From: Typhlomys cinereus
Lineage: Eukaryota; Chordata; Mammalia; Rodentia; Platacanthomyidae
Reading direction: 5' to 3'
DNA: 64,000 nt
Assembly: GCA_023101885.1 (NCBI GenBank)
Contig: JALPQD010000246.1
Span: 1,302,001-1,366,000 of the forward strand
Position numbers and translations under genes: made by a program. This document shows positions 10,797-23,410 of the stretch, in pieces. Position 1 is the first letter of the stretch. The number at the start of each line of letters is the position of its first letter. The notes beneath the pieces were generated by a model, which made no database searches, was not told the DNA's origin, and saw only the letters and a program-made list of their open reading frames with translations.

Positions 10797-13446
10797 TTGT
10801 ATGCTTATTTATTATTATTATTATTTCAGCTCTTACAAACAACAGTACACTGGTATCCTTCCCCTACACCAGTGCGCCCCCAATACCCGGAGCATACTTA
10901 TAATGAGGATGCCAAACTCTCCTCTGGGTCCTTCTCTCCGATGAGGTGCAAGGAACCAGGGGCATATCCCAGAACCCTTTCCGTGTTCCCCTGAAGCTTT
11001 AGAAACACTACTGTGACTGGCTGGCCCTAGCCTCCAAGGATCCTATGCCTTTAGTCCATGCCTAGACTTTGTAATGGCGGGGTCAATAAGTGTTGGACAT
11101 AGCGCAAGGTCATGCCAAAGTTCTATGTAATTGCTTTGGCCCCTAACTTGTGTTGAAATATCTTGCATATCATTACTCTTCCCATCCTTGTGCTGTACAA
11201 ACTTACCACCCCTCTTCACAAATTTCCCTGAGCTTCAGGATGGGGAGAGATTAGGTGAAGGGACGCGTATGTTGACATAGAGTCTCTGATGTTCTAAATT
11301 ATGTTTGTTGATCTTTTCTCAGTTTTGCTGCTCCTGCAATGCCTTGGCTCCATCCTGATGGGTATGGATGTACCCCTGGAAGAGATAAAAAGTAAATTAA
11401 GATTAAAGAGTATATTCAAAGGTGTAGATGGAATAAAAGGAGACCGTGGTGAGGTGGGTCAATCCCCATTTGCAAAATGGTTACTTCTATCTGGCAGACT
11501 GACCTCCCTTCTTGGTAAGATCACATAACCATCAGTTGCAAATGACAGGAAGGAAGTCTGTGAACTTAATCCAGATGTCTCTTATTACTTGCAGTCTTTG
11601 ATGGTGTGCCTATTTTCTCTGTGTACATGGTCCCCTCTCTTCTTGTTTCTGGGCCCTCCTTCCCCTTCTTCCTGTTTATAATTTGACAATTATGAGGTAT
11701 ACAGAGATTGTCTTTGAGTGTTTAAGGGGGTTTGGTACTGGATCCACACTATTAAGGAGTACATGGCGTTTTTCCTGGTCTGGGATACTCACTCAATATA
11801 ATTGTTTCAATCCATCATTCCTGGAGGCAAATATAATCATTATGATGGCTGAGTAGTATTCCATTGTATAAATATCCACATTTTCCTTATCACTGTCCAC
11901 TGTTGAATTTGGTTGATTCCATGACTTTGCTATTGTAAAACAGTGCTTGCTATGAACATGGTCATGCTTGTGCGTCGAGGTGTGATTTTGCTGGTTATGG
12001 GGGCTTCATTCCACAGTTGCACTCCCACGGGCTATATGGCATTTCACATCTTTAACTTCTTTAAGAATCCCCAATGGCTCGCCAGGAGTCTTGTATGAGC
12101 CTGCATTCCCACCATCATGAGTAGGAGAGTTCCCACTCTCCACGTTCCTCTAGCGCATTGGTGTGGTTGTATTGGGATTTTGCATTCTGCACAGAAGTGA
12201 CATATATCGTTAGGGCAATTTGATTTGCATTCCCTGATGGCAAAAGATTGTGGCCGTATGTTTTAAGATATTTGTTAGAAATTTTTTTACTTTCGTCCTT
12301 GGTAAAGTTTCTTTAAGCTCCAGGCCCATTGTTAATGGCCCATTTGTTTCCTTGGTGTTTAGTTTCGTAAGTTGTTTATGAACTCTGGATAGAGCTCTAT
12401 CAAATATCATGGCTTATGAAGATTTTTCTCCCATTCTGTGGGTGCCTTGTGATCAGTACAATCTCTTTATTCGAGCAGAAAGCTCTTTATTCACAAGAAA
12501 TAAGTTTGGATGAAGGTGGTTTGGACTGGTGCAGGTGACTTGGCTAGTGCGGGGTAGATGGCTAAAAGGAGATGGCGGTTTACTGGACCTGTAGGCTCCC
12601 TGCCGAATCAACGTGGGGTAGAAGGGGAGTCACCTTACCTATGTTTTAAGATCTGGCCGATATCGAGAGGCTTAGATCGAGGCATGTAAGGGATGTATTT
12701 ACGTGCGCAAGTAAGGGTCCAGGTTTATAGTCGTTCGAAGGTTATTATATCCAGGGTTTCCAGCACCATTTGTGTGAAGATGCTTCTTTTTCCAATGATT
12801 TTTTGGACCCTTGTAAACTCAAATGGCTGTAATGTGGGACTTATATCTGGGTCTTCAATGCTTATCCACTTATCTACATGCTATTATTGGAGCCATAACA
12901 AGCTGTGTTTACTATGAGATTGTAGTCAGATTAAGGTTGTATCATTAACCTCCAGCGTTTTTTTTTTGTTGTTATTATCAGGATTGTTTTTGCTATCCTG
13001 GGCCTTTTGTGCCTCCATATGAATTGTGAGATTATTTGGTCAATCTTTAAACTATGGGATTTTATTGTTTATGGATTGAATTGTTATATGCTTTGGTAGG
13101 ATGGTTATTTAATGTTGATTTCTGCCTATCAGGAGAGCATGGGAGGTCTTTCCCCTTTTTGGTGTCTTCTAAAATTTCTTATCTTTAGGGTTTAAAGTTT
13201 TCATTTAAAGGCTCTCTCACTTTTTGTTAGTACATTTACATCAAGGTATTTGATTTTTTAGTGGGACAGTAAATGGGATTGTTTCTTCAGGACTTTTTCA
13301 CTTTTTTCATCGATGTATAGAAAGAGCCACTGATTTTTTTCACATTAATTTTGTAACCTGCCACCCTGCTGAACTTCTATACCTGGTGTTCTAGGAGTAC
13401 CTGGTTGGGATCACTCAGGTGTTAAGATCATGTCTCTGCAAAGAGG
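10797..13446 (-). mobile_element. LINE-1, 5'-incomplete, antisense, broken by assembly gap
   Basis: The plus strand begins with the complement of an L1 tail (TATTATTATTATTATTT). The 3'UTR follows to about 11740, collinear with the sense 3'UTRs at 30220-30740, 35520-36540 and 56470-57279. Upstream on the minus strand, from about 11741 to 13446, is ORF2 sequence. It contains the C-terminal region and then the end of the reverse-transcriptase domain, reaching the FADD-like catalytic motif at about 13435-13446. Frame shifts and stops are frequent, so it is dead. The G-rich polypurine part of the 3'UTR is missing or reduced. The element runs straight into the N gap and does not resume afterwards. 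Confidence 0.85.
12440..12740. other. Scrambled, CpG-rich patch inside the antisense L1
   Basis: Where this L1 should match the antisense L1 ORF2 segment at 56090-56320, the agreement breaks down after the CTCTTTATTC region. It is replaced by sequence with many CpGs (for example GGCCGATATCGAG, ACGTGCGCAAG, GTCGTTCGAAGG) before clear L1 similarity returns by about 12960. Either the copy is locally very diverged or the consensus is poor close to the gap. Confidence 0.5.
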
Positions 13447-13471
13447 NNNNNNNNNNNNNNNNNNNNNNNNN
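13447..13471. other. Assembly gap, 25 Ns
   Basis: Twenty-five consecutive Ns. A fixed small count of this kind is often a placeholder, so the true missing length is unknown. The left flank is L1 ORF2; the right flank is not recognisable L1. Confidence 1.
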
Positions 13472-15052
13472 TCAACTAGTTAATGATCACCATCAAAAAG
13501 GAAGCCACATAAAACATAAGAATTTATGGTATCTAAAGGTCACTGGAGATATGTTATTATCTTGTTTTTAAGAACGATTTGAATTATTTTTATTTTTATT
13601 CTAATTTTAGTGTCATCAACATAAAAAAGATCTTTGCATTAACATTTTTAAGAAAATCAGCTCTGTAAGTATAAGACAGATGGAAATGATAATGCCACCA
13701 GAGAGCACAAGAGGGGTAAGGGTCTGAAGAGAATTCAGGCCTATATAGCGGGCTGAGATCCCTTCCTATAGATTACAGAAGAAGGGAAAAGGAAGAAGCA
13801 TTACATAGATATGGGATTGGAATCGAGAGTGACTCTACAATATATAAAGCAGACACAGAGGTCTGAAGATGAACAGATGTCATAAGGGAGACCCTTAAGA
13901 AATATGAGTGTATTACAACCGACAGCCTGGAGGCCCAAGGAACCACAGTTTGGCATTAAGATAGGAGAGCACTAGAGAAGATCTAGTTGAAAGTCAGAGT
14001 GGACAGGGATGCCCAACAAAGGCAGCATGGGGAGGTCGGGCAATTTTCAAAGAGACCAGATAACAAGAGCATCTATATCTTTGATGGCTGCTTCAATGGA
14101 CCTAGAACTAGGAGGGTCAGAGTGGGCAGTAAAAGAATGGCATTAGGGACCTAGGGAGATAAATAGGAGTGATTAGGATGCTAAGATCCAGGAATTTCCA
14201 TATTTCAGCTACAGTAGAGTTTTACAAAATGTACCAGTTATGACTAACAGGAAGAAGATAAGGGTACTATAAACATTATTTTCTTTTTCTCCCATTGGAG
14301 GAAATTTTCTCTAATATTTTTCTAGTTTTACAAGCATATTGAGTACTCATCCCAGCTTCCCTCCATCCCCCCTCCCTCTTGTGTTTTGAAGTAGAAGACT
14401 GAAACCAGAACATGCACAGAAGATTAAGGCATGTTGATAACTTGTGGACATAGAGTCCATGGGGGGCAAGTGAACTATAGATGCCTGGCATGGTCAGGAG
14501 TATTTATAGGGTTAGGCAGGCCCCAGAAAAGTGAGTTTTCCTTATTGGCTACCTAGTTTCTACAAACCTGACTGGAGCTTCTGGTCCTCCATATCTCATT
14601 GGTCTGTTCATATCAGAGCTCAAGGAACATAGTTCATCTGGAATGAAGAGCTCATCTCTATATCCTTCCATATTAAAACCAGTACCTCCAGATGAATCAG
14701 GTGTTTTCCATCAGAATGACCCCAGCATTGAGGGATGACCTTCAAAGACCTTCACAGACCTTCACAGCATGATCCTGTTCTGAAATTTCTTGAATCCTTC
14801 CACCTGGATTACTAGTAATCAATGAACTCCTTAGTGGGATATTTTATTAAGATTATTGCAAACTTGAATTTCACAGAATGAGTCACAGACTGTTTCATTT
14901 TTCATCATTCTCTAAGGAAAAATCACATCCATGATCACAAAATGTGTTCCAGTCATATATTGCTAAGGAAAATACAGATGATAACTTTTAGGAAGAGAAC
15001 TTTTATTAACTATTCATTGTATAGAGTAATAGTTGAATGAACATACAAATGT

Positions 15053-15054
<2 letters not shown>
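13472..15054. other. Unique DNA, no gene recognised
   Basis: AT-rich unique sequence. A threefold GACCTTCA(A/C)A micro-repeat sits at about 14739-14768. No gene is supported. Nothing here continues the L1 ORF2 from the other side of the gap. Confidence 0.5.

Positions 15055-15055
<1 letters not shown>

Positions 15056-15093
<38 letters not shown>
15056..15093. repeat. (CA)n microsatellite
   Basis: A near-perfect CA dinucleotide run of about 18 units without an attached recognisable SINE. Confidence 0.95.
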
Positions 15094-15095
<2 letters not shown>

Positions 15096-17269
15096 CTCTA
15101 ATTAGCTGACCTTTCTAAATACATCTTGTATTTAGAAAAACACTCACCTTACCATAGAGTATACCAAGAAATAGTCATGCATTTATTACGTAAGGGAAGA
15201 GCAGGAAAACAGTGGCATCTCCTGCGTGTGTCTTGCATGTGTGTGTGTGGTAGTGTGAAGATTCTTCCCTTTCCTATTCACCTTCAAACATTCCCAAGCC
15301 CTGTTCTGTTCTTGCCCTGCTTTTTAGCCAACAGAAATCTCAAATTGGTAATGTCACAACCAATACATGGTTATTTCGGAAAACGAATTTTGTGTCAATA
15401 TGTATGTGATTTTCACATGCATGGATGTGGCCTTTTCTTTAACAATTCAGTTCTTCTTGAAGCATTTGACTCTGCAATTTCAAGTCTACTGGGAAAGAGC
15501 TAATCTTTCATATATCCTGCTCTTGTACATATTTCCATCCTTGGAGAAAGATCAAAACTGAAATACAGTCTGTGACTCATTCTATGAACTTCAAGTTTCT
15601 GATAATCTTAATAAAATATCCTCAGACTAAACATCCAAAAAGAGCTTTTCAATAATCATGTATCACTGTTTTTTCTTCCTTGAGAAGAGCTGAAGGATAT
15701 TCTAACCAGATTGTGGATGCAAATGGATATACTCACTCAGAGCTTCCTTTCCTGCCTCAGAAGAGTCTCCGCACTGCGCTGCACCAGAATCCGGTGTGAA
15801 ATTAAAGAGCCTGTGGGATCAGAATCAGTCCCAATGGCTGTAGTTCAACATGCGTTTTATATTTTTCTAACCTGCGAAATTGCAATCCTTTATTTTGTTT
15901 TTGTAAGGAAGGAAAAACAAGTAAGTCCAGCTCTGCAATTTCTTCTTATATTGATTAGAGTGTTGGTATTAAAAATGTCTGCCCCTTAACTTTTCCTTTT
16001 GGGGAATCTGTGACTCAGATGTGCATGATGTGAGTATGTTCCCACAAAGACAAAATAAGAATTACTCTTGTTCATTCCTGACAAAGCAAAAAAAAAAAAA
16101 AAAAAAGGACACACTTTGTACTTTCTACAAATTGCTCTTTAAAAACACAAGACATGATTGATCACCAGGTGGAACAGTAAAAATGAAAACTGGGAGATAA
16201 AGATGGAACACAAATATTTAATCTCAAATGGGAAAACAGTGAAAATCGCAGCATAACTGCATCATTGTACTCTCAGGTGTAATCTTTCCTATAAGAAGTG
16301 TCATTTATGAAGTCTAATTCAGGAGCATAAATCCAGTTGCATTTTAAATACAAATGTATGTCTGGGACACCCACCCTTTGACTGAAAGCATTATGCTTAT
16401 CTGTTTTAATTTGTAAAGTTTTTGAAGTTCTCCAATACTTACATCAAGTCATATCATCTCTCTTACAAAGGAGAAACATCCCTTTCTTCTTTGACCTAAA
16501 GTATGACATCATCATAAAGAATTTTAAAACCTCCTGAAAACAGTTTTGGATTTATGACAGAGGCTGCATGTGATATTTTGTTTGAGATGTAATTTTGGCT
16601 CTAAAGAAGTGAAATTTTGCTTAATATTTAGACACTATTATGTTATTTGCTTTTGCAACTGGACTATTTTAAGCAATGTATATATGCACATTACATTTTA
16701 TGGAATGATTTATTTTTATCAAAATACATTGCACAGTATGATATAGATATACAGTATAATAGTAGAATGTGTAAAGAAAGCTTCTGTCATCACCTAAATT
16801 ACAAGCAAATAATTAGCAAATTAGAAGTTATGTTGCAAATTCCAGCACTTCACTTTACAAAATAATTACTGCTCCTTAAGGGAAGTTTGATAAGGTCATG
16901 CCTTCATAGCATGTAGTATCAACAGCTGATGTGCATTAACTTCCCCTCACACACATTAGTCTCCAAGTAAAGAGTTTCCATCTACTCTTAACATCCACTC
17001 ACTATCTTATTTCCACATCAAAAGAGATTAACTACTGAAAATTTATGATTGGCAACAAAATATATAGAAATAAATAAAAATATCCACTCTGACATATGGT
17101 GACATACACATGTATTAAAACATATTTTACTATATTTTCTTTTTATAATGTTTTATACAGGAATATTCTACATGTTGACCTGATGCTCAAAGTCTATTTT
17201 TTTATTTAGTCTTCATTCTTTTTTAACTGATAATGAAGAAACAGGTAGAATTTAGCATCGGATTGTACT
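15094..17269. other. Unique AT-rich DNA, no gene recognised
   Basis: A 125-codon plus frame (15126-15503) and a 92-codon plus frame (15711-15989) are present, but I recognise no family, domain, Kozak context or splice-site pattern in them. An A-run lies at about 16089-16106. No convincing gene. Confidence 0.45.
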
Positions 17270-17960
17270 ATAACAGCCTACATAGGGACCACATAGTTTC
17301 TATCATAAAGATTAATGGTGGGAGGCATGTGTTGTATTTCTTATTTCCTCTGCCTGCAGCTTAATGCCAGGCTGAACTTTGTCATACATCTAGTGCATAG
17401 AGGATAGTTACGTAGCACTGTGAATCAGTCCATCCAACAGCCTTTCCCAGTCTCGGGAAGTTCCTGAGACTAAAACTGGAATTAAGGGGGTAAGAGTGTC
17501 GGCAGATTTCTCACCAACGTAAATTGTAAGTAGCTGCTGGAGGAAGTCCAGTCAGCAGTATGAAAGAGACTCTGAGCGGTGCAGAAATCTAGAGAGTCTT
17601 CAAACGCCAAGTGTTACAGATACCTCCAGGGTGGCAGTGACCCTGAGTCTCACCCTGGCCGAGGTGAGCTTTCTGGTGATGAAGGTACAACACTCAAGGA
17701 CAGCTGCTTTTGAGTTGCTTCTTTGTAATCAGTCCTCACATACCCCACTAAGTGTATTAGCACGTCAAGTTGGACTTTGGTGTAATTGCATTCTGGCCTG
17801 TCCTTGAATCTCTGCCTGGGACGAGTAGAGGTTTGTGTGCTGTCCCCCCACTATGGCACGGCAGCGTGGATGACTTGACACCGAAGGCTGATGACCAGCC
17901 CCTTCCCCAAAGTCCATGGCCAGTGAAGGAACAAATCAGCAGAAGGAATTAGTTAGTCAC
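17270..17960. other. Moderately GC-rich unresolved segment, possibly an LTR fossil
   Basis: Less AT-rich than its flanks, with several CpGs and a run of phrases (TCCTGAGACT, CCTGGCCGAGGTGAGC, GTTGCTTCTTTGTAATCAG) reminiscent of rodent LTR or retrogene sequence. I cannot place it in a family. A 60-codon frame at 17770-17952 is not convincing. Confidence 0.3.
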
Positions 17961-18112
17961 AGGAATCAAAATCCCCACAATCCCACCATATTAGAGAGGA
18001 AACTAGACAATGTCACCTAACACACTTTTCCTTCATTAATATATTTTGTCTTAGGAAGAAAAGACGGTCCAGATCAGTATAAAACATCTTCTTAAGCACC
18101 ACTTTATTTTAA

Positions 18113-18382
18113 TTTTTTTTAAATTTACTTATTTATTCAATTGTGCGTGTATGCGTATGTATGTGTGTAGAACCACGGACGAATTCAGGAACCACTATGG
18201 ACGCCTCCACCTCCTCCTTGTTTACTCTGCCCTGGGATTCACAAGCTCCACCCTACCAGGACCAGAAACACAGGCCGCCCCCGCTTCTGCCCTGCGTCTA
18301 TACGTGGGGTCTAAGATCTGAACTCAGGACCTTCTGCCTGCAAGGCAGAGGCTTAACCCCTGAGCTACCTCTCCAGCCCCAT
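18113..18382 (-). repeat. Young B2-superfamily SINE copy 2, antisense
   Basis: Full-length antisense copy: T-rich complement of the tail, short TG/TATG segment, body, then the complement of the tRNA-like head ending CTCTCCAGCCCC. The 13-bp flanking repeat CACTTTATTTTAA is at 18100-18112 and 18383-18395, a clear target-site duplication. The (CA)n part is short and interrupted compared with copies 5 and 6. Confidence 0.9.
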
Positions 18383-18395
18383 CACTTTATTTTAA

Positions 18396-19160
18396 ACATG
18401 TCTGATGCCTTTATTTATTTAGTACCTCACTGTCCAATTTTGGCCAAATTCTCCAGCTATGCAAAAAAAATTGGCAGCTGAGGTCAAGCAAGAATGTACC
18501 TGCAAAAGAGTGTCACCATCTCACCCGTTGGAGGTGAATTCTCTTAAATACAGAGCTAAACATTCATCCAGCAATGCTGTGCTCTGAATAAGAATGTAGC
18601 AAAGCTTCCACTTTATTCATTTAGCATCTTATTTTCTAACTAATGATTTCAAGTTTCTGGGATACTTTCCCACTGTTTCTGGAACACTCAAATTTTATCT
18701 CAGAGCTGAGGAAGGCCAAAAATTTAACAGGTCTATGGTGATTTGGTCTAGAATGAAGGTCATTTCCAGAGATACTTAGCAGATCCTTCAGAAATCCATA
18801 CCAATCTTCCTCAGATGTTCTTGTTGGCCACTTCAAAGTAATGCTCCTGCAATACTTTCATGCAGGAGACCATTGGCTCTATTAAAGTTTATAGTTCTTA
18901 GAGTGCCTAAGAGTTCATATTCTCTGCACTTTTTGGCTTCCTAAAAAATACATGAGCTACATCAAATCAACAATGACTGTTAAATAGAAACTCAGAGCTA
19001 TCGGTTCTATGATAATCTTCTGAGTATTATAGCAAGTGTTGAGAGTTTCAGAAATAGCAGAATTAATAGAAGATAACAGCTGATGGGGAAAAAAGTGCTA
19101 GGTAAATAAAATATCCAATAATAAGCAACTGTGGAAAACTTTATATGTCTGGTTCCTAAG
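18396..19160. other. Unique DNA, no gene recognised
   Basis: A 66-codon minus frame (18636-18836) has mixed composition but no recognisable motif. Nothing else supported. Confidence 0.45.
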
Positions 19161-19180
19161 TTATTACTTAGCTTTTTAAA

Positions 19181-19432
19181 AATGTTTTTATTATTATTTA
19201 TTCAATTGTGTGTGTGCGCGTGTATGTGTATGTATGTGTAGAAGCACGGGCGAATTCGGGAACCACCATGGACGCCTCCACCTCCTCCTTGTTTACTCTG
19301 CCTCGGGATTCACAGGCTCCGCCCTACCAGGACCAGAAACGCAGGCATCTATACGTGGGGTCTAGGATCCGAACTCGGGACCTTCCACCTGCAAGGCAGA
19401 GGCTTAACCCCTGAGCCACCTCTCCAGCACCC
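19181..19432 (-). repeat. Young B2-superfamily SINE copy 3, antisense, short
   Basis: Antisense copy flanked by a target-site duplication of about 17-18 bp with one mismatch: ATTACTTAGCTTTTTAAA ending at 19180 and ATTATTTAGCTTTTTAAA ending at 19450. The body lacks the roughly 20-bp GC-rich stretch present in copies 2, 6 and 7, where CAGGCATCTATACGTGGGG joins directly. It is therefore an internally deleted copy or a shorter subfamily. Confidence 0.9.
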
Positions 19433-19450
19433 ATTATTTAGCTTTTTAAA

Positions 19451-20127
19451 GGATCATACAAAAGGGGAATAAAAAGACTTTATTCTAGATAGAGATCAAT
19501 CATAAAATATTTTACTGACATCATGAATATTTGAGGGACATATAGTAAGTGACTGAAGCCACCAATGAGACCAGTTATAAATATACAATAGATATTTGTT
19601 TTGTCATTGCTAATATTTAGTATATGTGAAGTTGTCTAAAGAAAACTAAGGGTTAAAAATCATATATTCTCTCTGATCAATATGAGACACTTGATAAAGT
19701 AGGTCAGCTGTAAACAAAGCTGGAAGAGAAAACTGTAAGATGACAGCATAATCCAGATTTCACATATTGCAACCTTCTTCGTCCAAAGCTGGACAATCAA
19801 AAGAGAATTACTGCTGAGATTACATCTGTCTATGGAAACTTCAGTCAGCAGCCTGGACAGATATCACGCCAAGCCACGACCCTCACACATTTCTGCTCCA
19901 GTGTTTCACCATGCCTTGAACTTTTCAAACAATGAACAGCTTCAATTATTCCTATTACATTTTTTTTGCCAAAGTTCTCCGAATCATCTAGATTATTACA
20001 TATTTTTCCTTTAGAGATGGTACTGATGAGTAAACATGGATATCTTCTTCTCCAGGGAACATATTTCCATCTTTCTAATGTTTTATCCTGTGCTTTTGAG
20101 AAAACGTTAAGGCCGGCGACAGAATCC
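19451..20127. other. Unique AT-rich DNA, no gene recognised
   Basis: A 94-codon minus frame (19845-20129) and shorter plus frames overlap one another. None has coding features that I can support. Confidence 0.45.
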
Positions 20128-20215
20128 ACTGACAGATCTTTTGTCTAGCATATAATAAAAGCCATGTTTGGTCCCCAGTACAAGCAAATAATTAAAAAAA
20201 ATAATGATAGCACCA
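20128..20215 (+). repeat. Degraded ID-type SINE
   Basis: Contains TTTGGTCCCCAGTACAAGC, the box B and 3' end of rodent ID elements, followed by an A-rich tail AATAATTAAAAAAAATAATG. Only the last part is recognisable. Confidence 0.55.
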
Positions 20216-21195
20216 AGAAAACAAAAAGGCTCATAGCCAGGATGCTCTGCTTCCCTGGTAGTCTTGCCAAATTTCTCTTTCTCAAAGGGATATTCTTTAA
20301 TTTGATGAGTAATGTGCTTCTTAAGTTATTGTTGTCTTTCCAGAGTTTGTTAGGAAATATTTACCAGCATGCATGAGGTCATGCTAAGGAACATGTTCTT
20401 ACTGCTTCAGAAATGTGTCACCCTTCTTATTCTGCCTTTAGTTGACCATTGAGGCTAAGGATGCGGAGGTTTGGGAACTAGTTAGAAATGTGCAGACTTA
20501 GATGATATTATGAATAGATATTTACCTCTTGATCAACAACCAATGTGGCCTGAGTCATATTATTGGCACTGGGAGGACCAGAGACATCATGAAATGCTAG
20601 GCAGTTCATTAATGGATAATATCATTCAGGTTCCGGGATCCTTAAATCTTTCAGTTGCTATCTAGTAGAAAGCCTTCTGATGAAGAATAGCCATTTATTA
20701 CCATTACAGCCTGTCAAGTCAATGTAAGCACACCACCAATTGGCGGGACAAGATCTCATGATAATCTAGTTCCACTAAGTTTAGAAAGAGCAATGAGTCT
20801 GCTTGAAATTGAGATCCCAGTAATATTCCCATGGGCTCTGTTCATTGCCACTTTTGGAAGTGTATTCTACTGCTTCATTCTGAATGCATTTTGCCTTTGT
20901 TCTACCCAGCGAGGAAAGGGAGTCCTGGTTATCTGGGTCTTGTTGGCAGAGTGAGGAAAACACAGGTCTCTTTTGTGAAGCTGAGATGAATTCTTTCTAT
21001 TTTTTTAACTGGCATATTAGACTTCTATTCTGTGTGCATGCTCATATGCTCATATGTCAAATATTTTCAGACATGGACAACCAAAGGCTAAAATGACAAT
21101 TGTAAAGATTAATGTAAGTATTTTTAATTCCCATGATGAACACTGTTGTTTTGAGTTGATCATTTTCTGATTCTCCAGGCATGTATTAAACTTAG
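20216..21195. other. Unique DNA, no gene recognised
   Basis: Short overlapping frames on both strands, none supported. No repeat recognised. Confidence 0.5.
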
Positions 21196-21200
21196 AAAGA

Positions 21201-21229
21201 AAACACACACATATACACACAAGTGCACG

Positions 21230-21263
<34 letters not shown>
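21201..21263. repeat. (CA)n microsatellite
   Basis: Interrupted CA run (with CGCACGCA variants) followed by AAAATGAATGAATAAATAG. The A-rich end might be the tail of a very old SINE, but no head is visible. Confidence 0.9.
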
Positions 21264-21272
<9 letters not shown>

Positions 21273-21549
21273 AATAAATAGCTTTAAAAGAATGTTTCAG
21301 ATGTCTAACACTATAAAGCATATTCACATGTTGAAAGGGTATTTTCTTTCCATAGTAGGAAATACTTCACTTGATTCAATGATAGCATCTTTCCTGCTGA
21401 TAATTGCACATACATGTTGTGTCCAACAAAGTTGTCTCACTTATTAAAGAAAGAAGGAAAATGTACTGGGTTATTTAGAGTATGTTTCCACTGTTATTTA
21501 GGGTTTCATTTACTTTTTCTTATTTTTTTATTAGGAAACAGGATCCCTT

Positions 21550-22150
21550 ATATGATGTACAGACTTGCCCAGAAATTCTTTGGTTAGCCCCTCCTCCTAC
21601 TTCAGCTTAAGGAGTAGCACTGAGAATCTGTTTGCATTCCTAAGCACTGATCCTTCATTCATAAAGTAACGGGTAATCATCCAAGGCTTTCATTTTGTAT
21701 CTGAAATCTTTGCTTTGGGTCACTTCCTTAGGCATGCTATTTATAAAAGGTGTGCCTATTTTGCAGACTAGCTCAATGCAAAGGTGTCCACTTACAATAG
21801 ACCTGCACAATAGCTGGCCTATGAACATTTTGCCATTGACTAGGGAAGATCCCAGGAAATATAAGGCTACTCCAAGAAACACTGGTACAGGACACAGAGA
21901 AGAGGAGGCTTTATGTAGTTTACCTCTCATGGACCATTGGCACATGGAGAATGTGAGCCACCAGTTAATGGAAGCACCCTGATGGATCCCAGTGGGTCAC
22001 ATGTTCAGGGAGACATGGGAGAAGGAGAAAGACTAGCTGGTGGGGAAAATGGGTCAGGTGGGATGGGAGATGGGGGGGTAGGAGTGGATGATGAAAATAT
22101 ATAAATTCATTCTTAATAAAATAAAACTAAAACTAAAAATAAAATGTGAA
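21550..22150 (+). repeat. Old L1 3'UTR-like fragment, sense
   Basis: The 3' end has the form seen in old rodent L1 tails: a G-rich stretch (GGTGGGATGGGAGATGGGGGGG), a short unique segment, then CATTCTTAATAAAATAAAACTAAAAC. The upstream part resembles the old fragment at 34640-35225 in layout. Overlapping 95-96 codon frames on the two strands at about 21655-21982 are not supported as genes. Low certainty on the 5' boundary. Confidence 0.4.
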
Positions 22151-23105
22151 AAAATTAATTTGCTAAATCCCATTTATAACAAAAGAATCTCCACACTTAC
22201 ACATCTCTGTCCACTAGCAAACTCAAATGGTAAATGGTAAAGTAAAAGATCAGTAAAGATTGTGTTTTTGTATTTCTGAATGAAGTTTAATACTTTATTA
22301 ACAGTGGAGGGTCATTTGATTTTCCACTATGTGCACATTTTGGCTACATTTCACCAGTTTTTAATTATTTGTTGGTTCTCTTCCTACATATTTTTAGTAA
22401 AGTTTCTATATTTAGAGTGTTTGCATCTTTTCTAAGATCTGGCCAGTTTAAAATATTGCAATAACTTTAAATTTTCATAGAATTTCTTCTGATAAAACAT
22501 GTTTACATTTTAAATTTTATATATGAAATTGTAAAATGTAAACATTCATTAAGAATGAATGTGGTAAATCTATTGCAGTTTGAAAAAGCACATTCATCTC
22601 TAGTAATATGACAAACATTCTTCCATATATTAGTGGCTTAAAGTGAGAGCAGAAGAGGAGCGCATAGCATGTCTACACTGAGGGTTCACAGGTGGGAGAG
22701 AGACTGAAAACAAAGAGTATTCATGGTATTCAGACATTGCTAAGGATCTGTACAAATGTTTCTAGTGAAATATTGCAATGGAGGTAGCAGTAAGGAGTGA
22801 AAAACTGTGACAAATTTAAGAGGCACAGTCCAGCTCAGATGGAAGAGACTACAAAACAGTGACTATATCTGACACTTAGGCAAATGCTGCCCACAGAACT
22901 CCTTCCCCAGCTGAACTTTGAGCACAAAAGTATTGTTTCATTTATATCCTTCAGGTCTGAGACACTGAAGTTCATAGATGCCTATCATGTTTTTTAATGT
23001 TTAAAGATTCATTCTTTATCTCTATCTTCAACAATTCAACTCGTTTCTACTTCTTTTCTTTCTTTCTTATTTTTGTGTGTTACAATGTTCTGTTGTATTT
23101 GCTTA
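22151..23105. other. Unique AT-rich DNA, no gene recognised
   Basis: No gene or repeat recognised. Confidence 0.5.
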
Positions 23106-23410
23106 CTTTTTTTTAACCTAGTTATACAAGCTCAATGGATAAATCACCTTGCCTCCCTTCTTTCAGCTCCTTCTCCTCCCTCTTTCCCCCTTCTGTCCCC
23201 TCATCCTGCTCTCTCCTCCCATCCTTTTCTCCTTCCCCCCTTTCCTCCCTTCCTCCCCCCTTTTGGTGTTTTCTATCTGGTCCCTCCCATCCTCCTTTCT
23301 GTCTGCTTCTATGGATCCAGGGGTGCCTGTGGTTTGTCTACTCTTTTGGGGGTTCAGACTTCTGTGTTTTACCAAGTTGCCTCTCTTCAGGCCAATCCAC
23401 TTTTCTAAAG
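23106..23410 (-). repeat. L1 3'UTR-like fragment, antisense
   Basis: T-run, then AACCTAGTTATACAAGCTCAAT and a long C/T-rich block. This is the complement of the G-rich L1 3'UTR followed by a tail, and parallels the antisense fragments at 39585 and 47406. Overlapping pyrimidine-tract frames of 88-111 codons (proline, serine, phenylalanine, leucine only) are artefacts. Confidence 0.5.

Noticed and set aside
15126..15503. 125-codon frame as a possible exon
   Set aside because: No recognised domain and no supported splice sites or promoter; within chance expectation for 64 kb in six frames.
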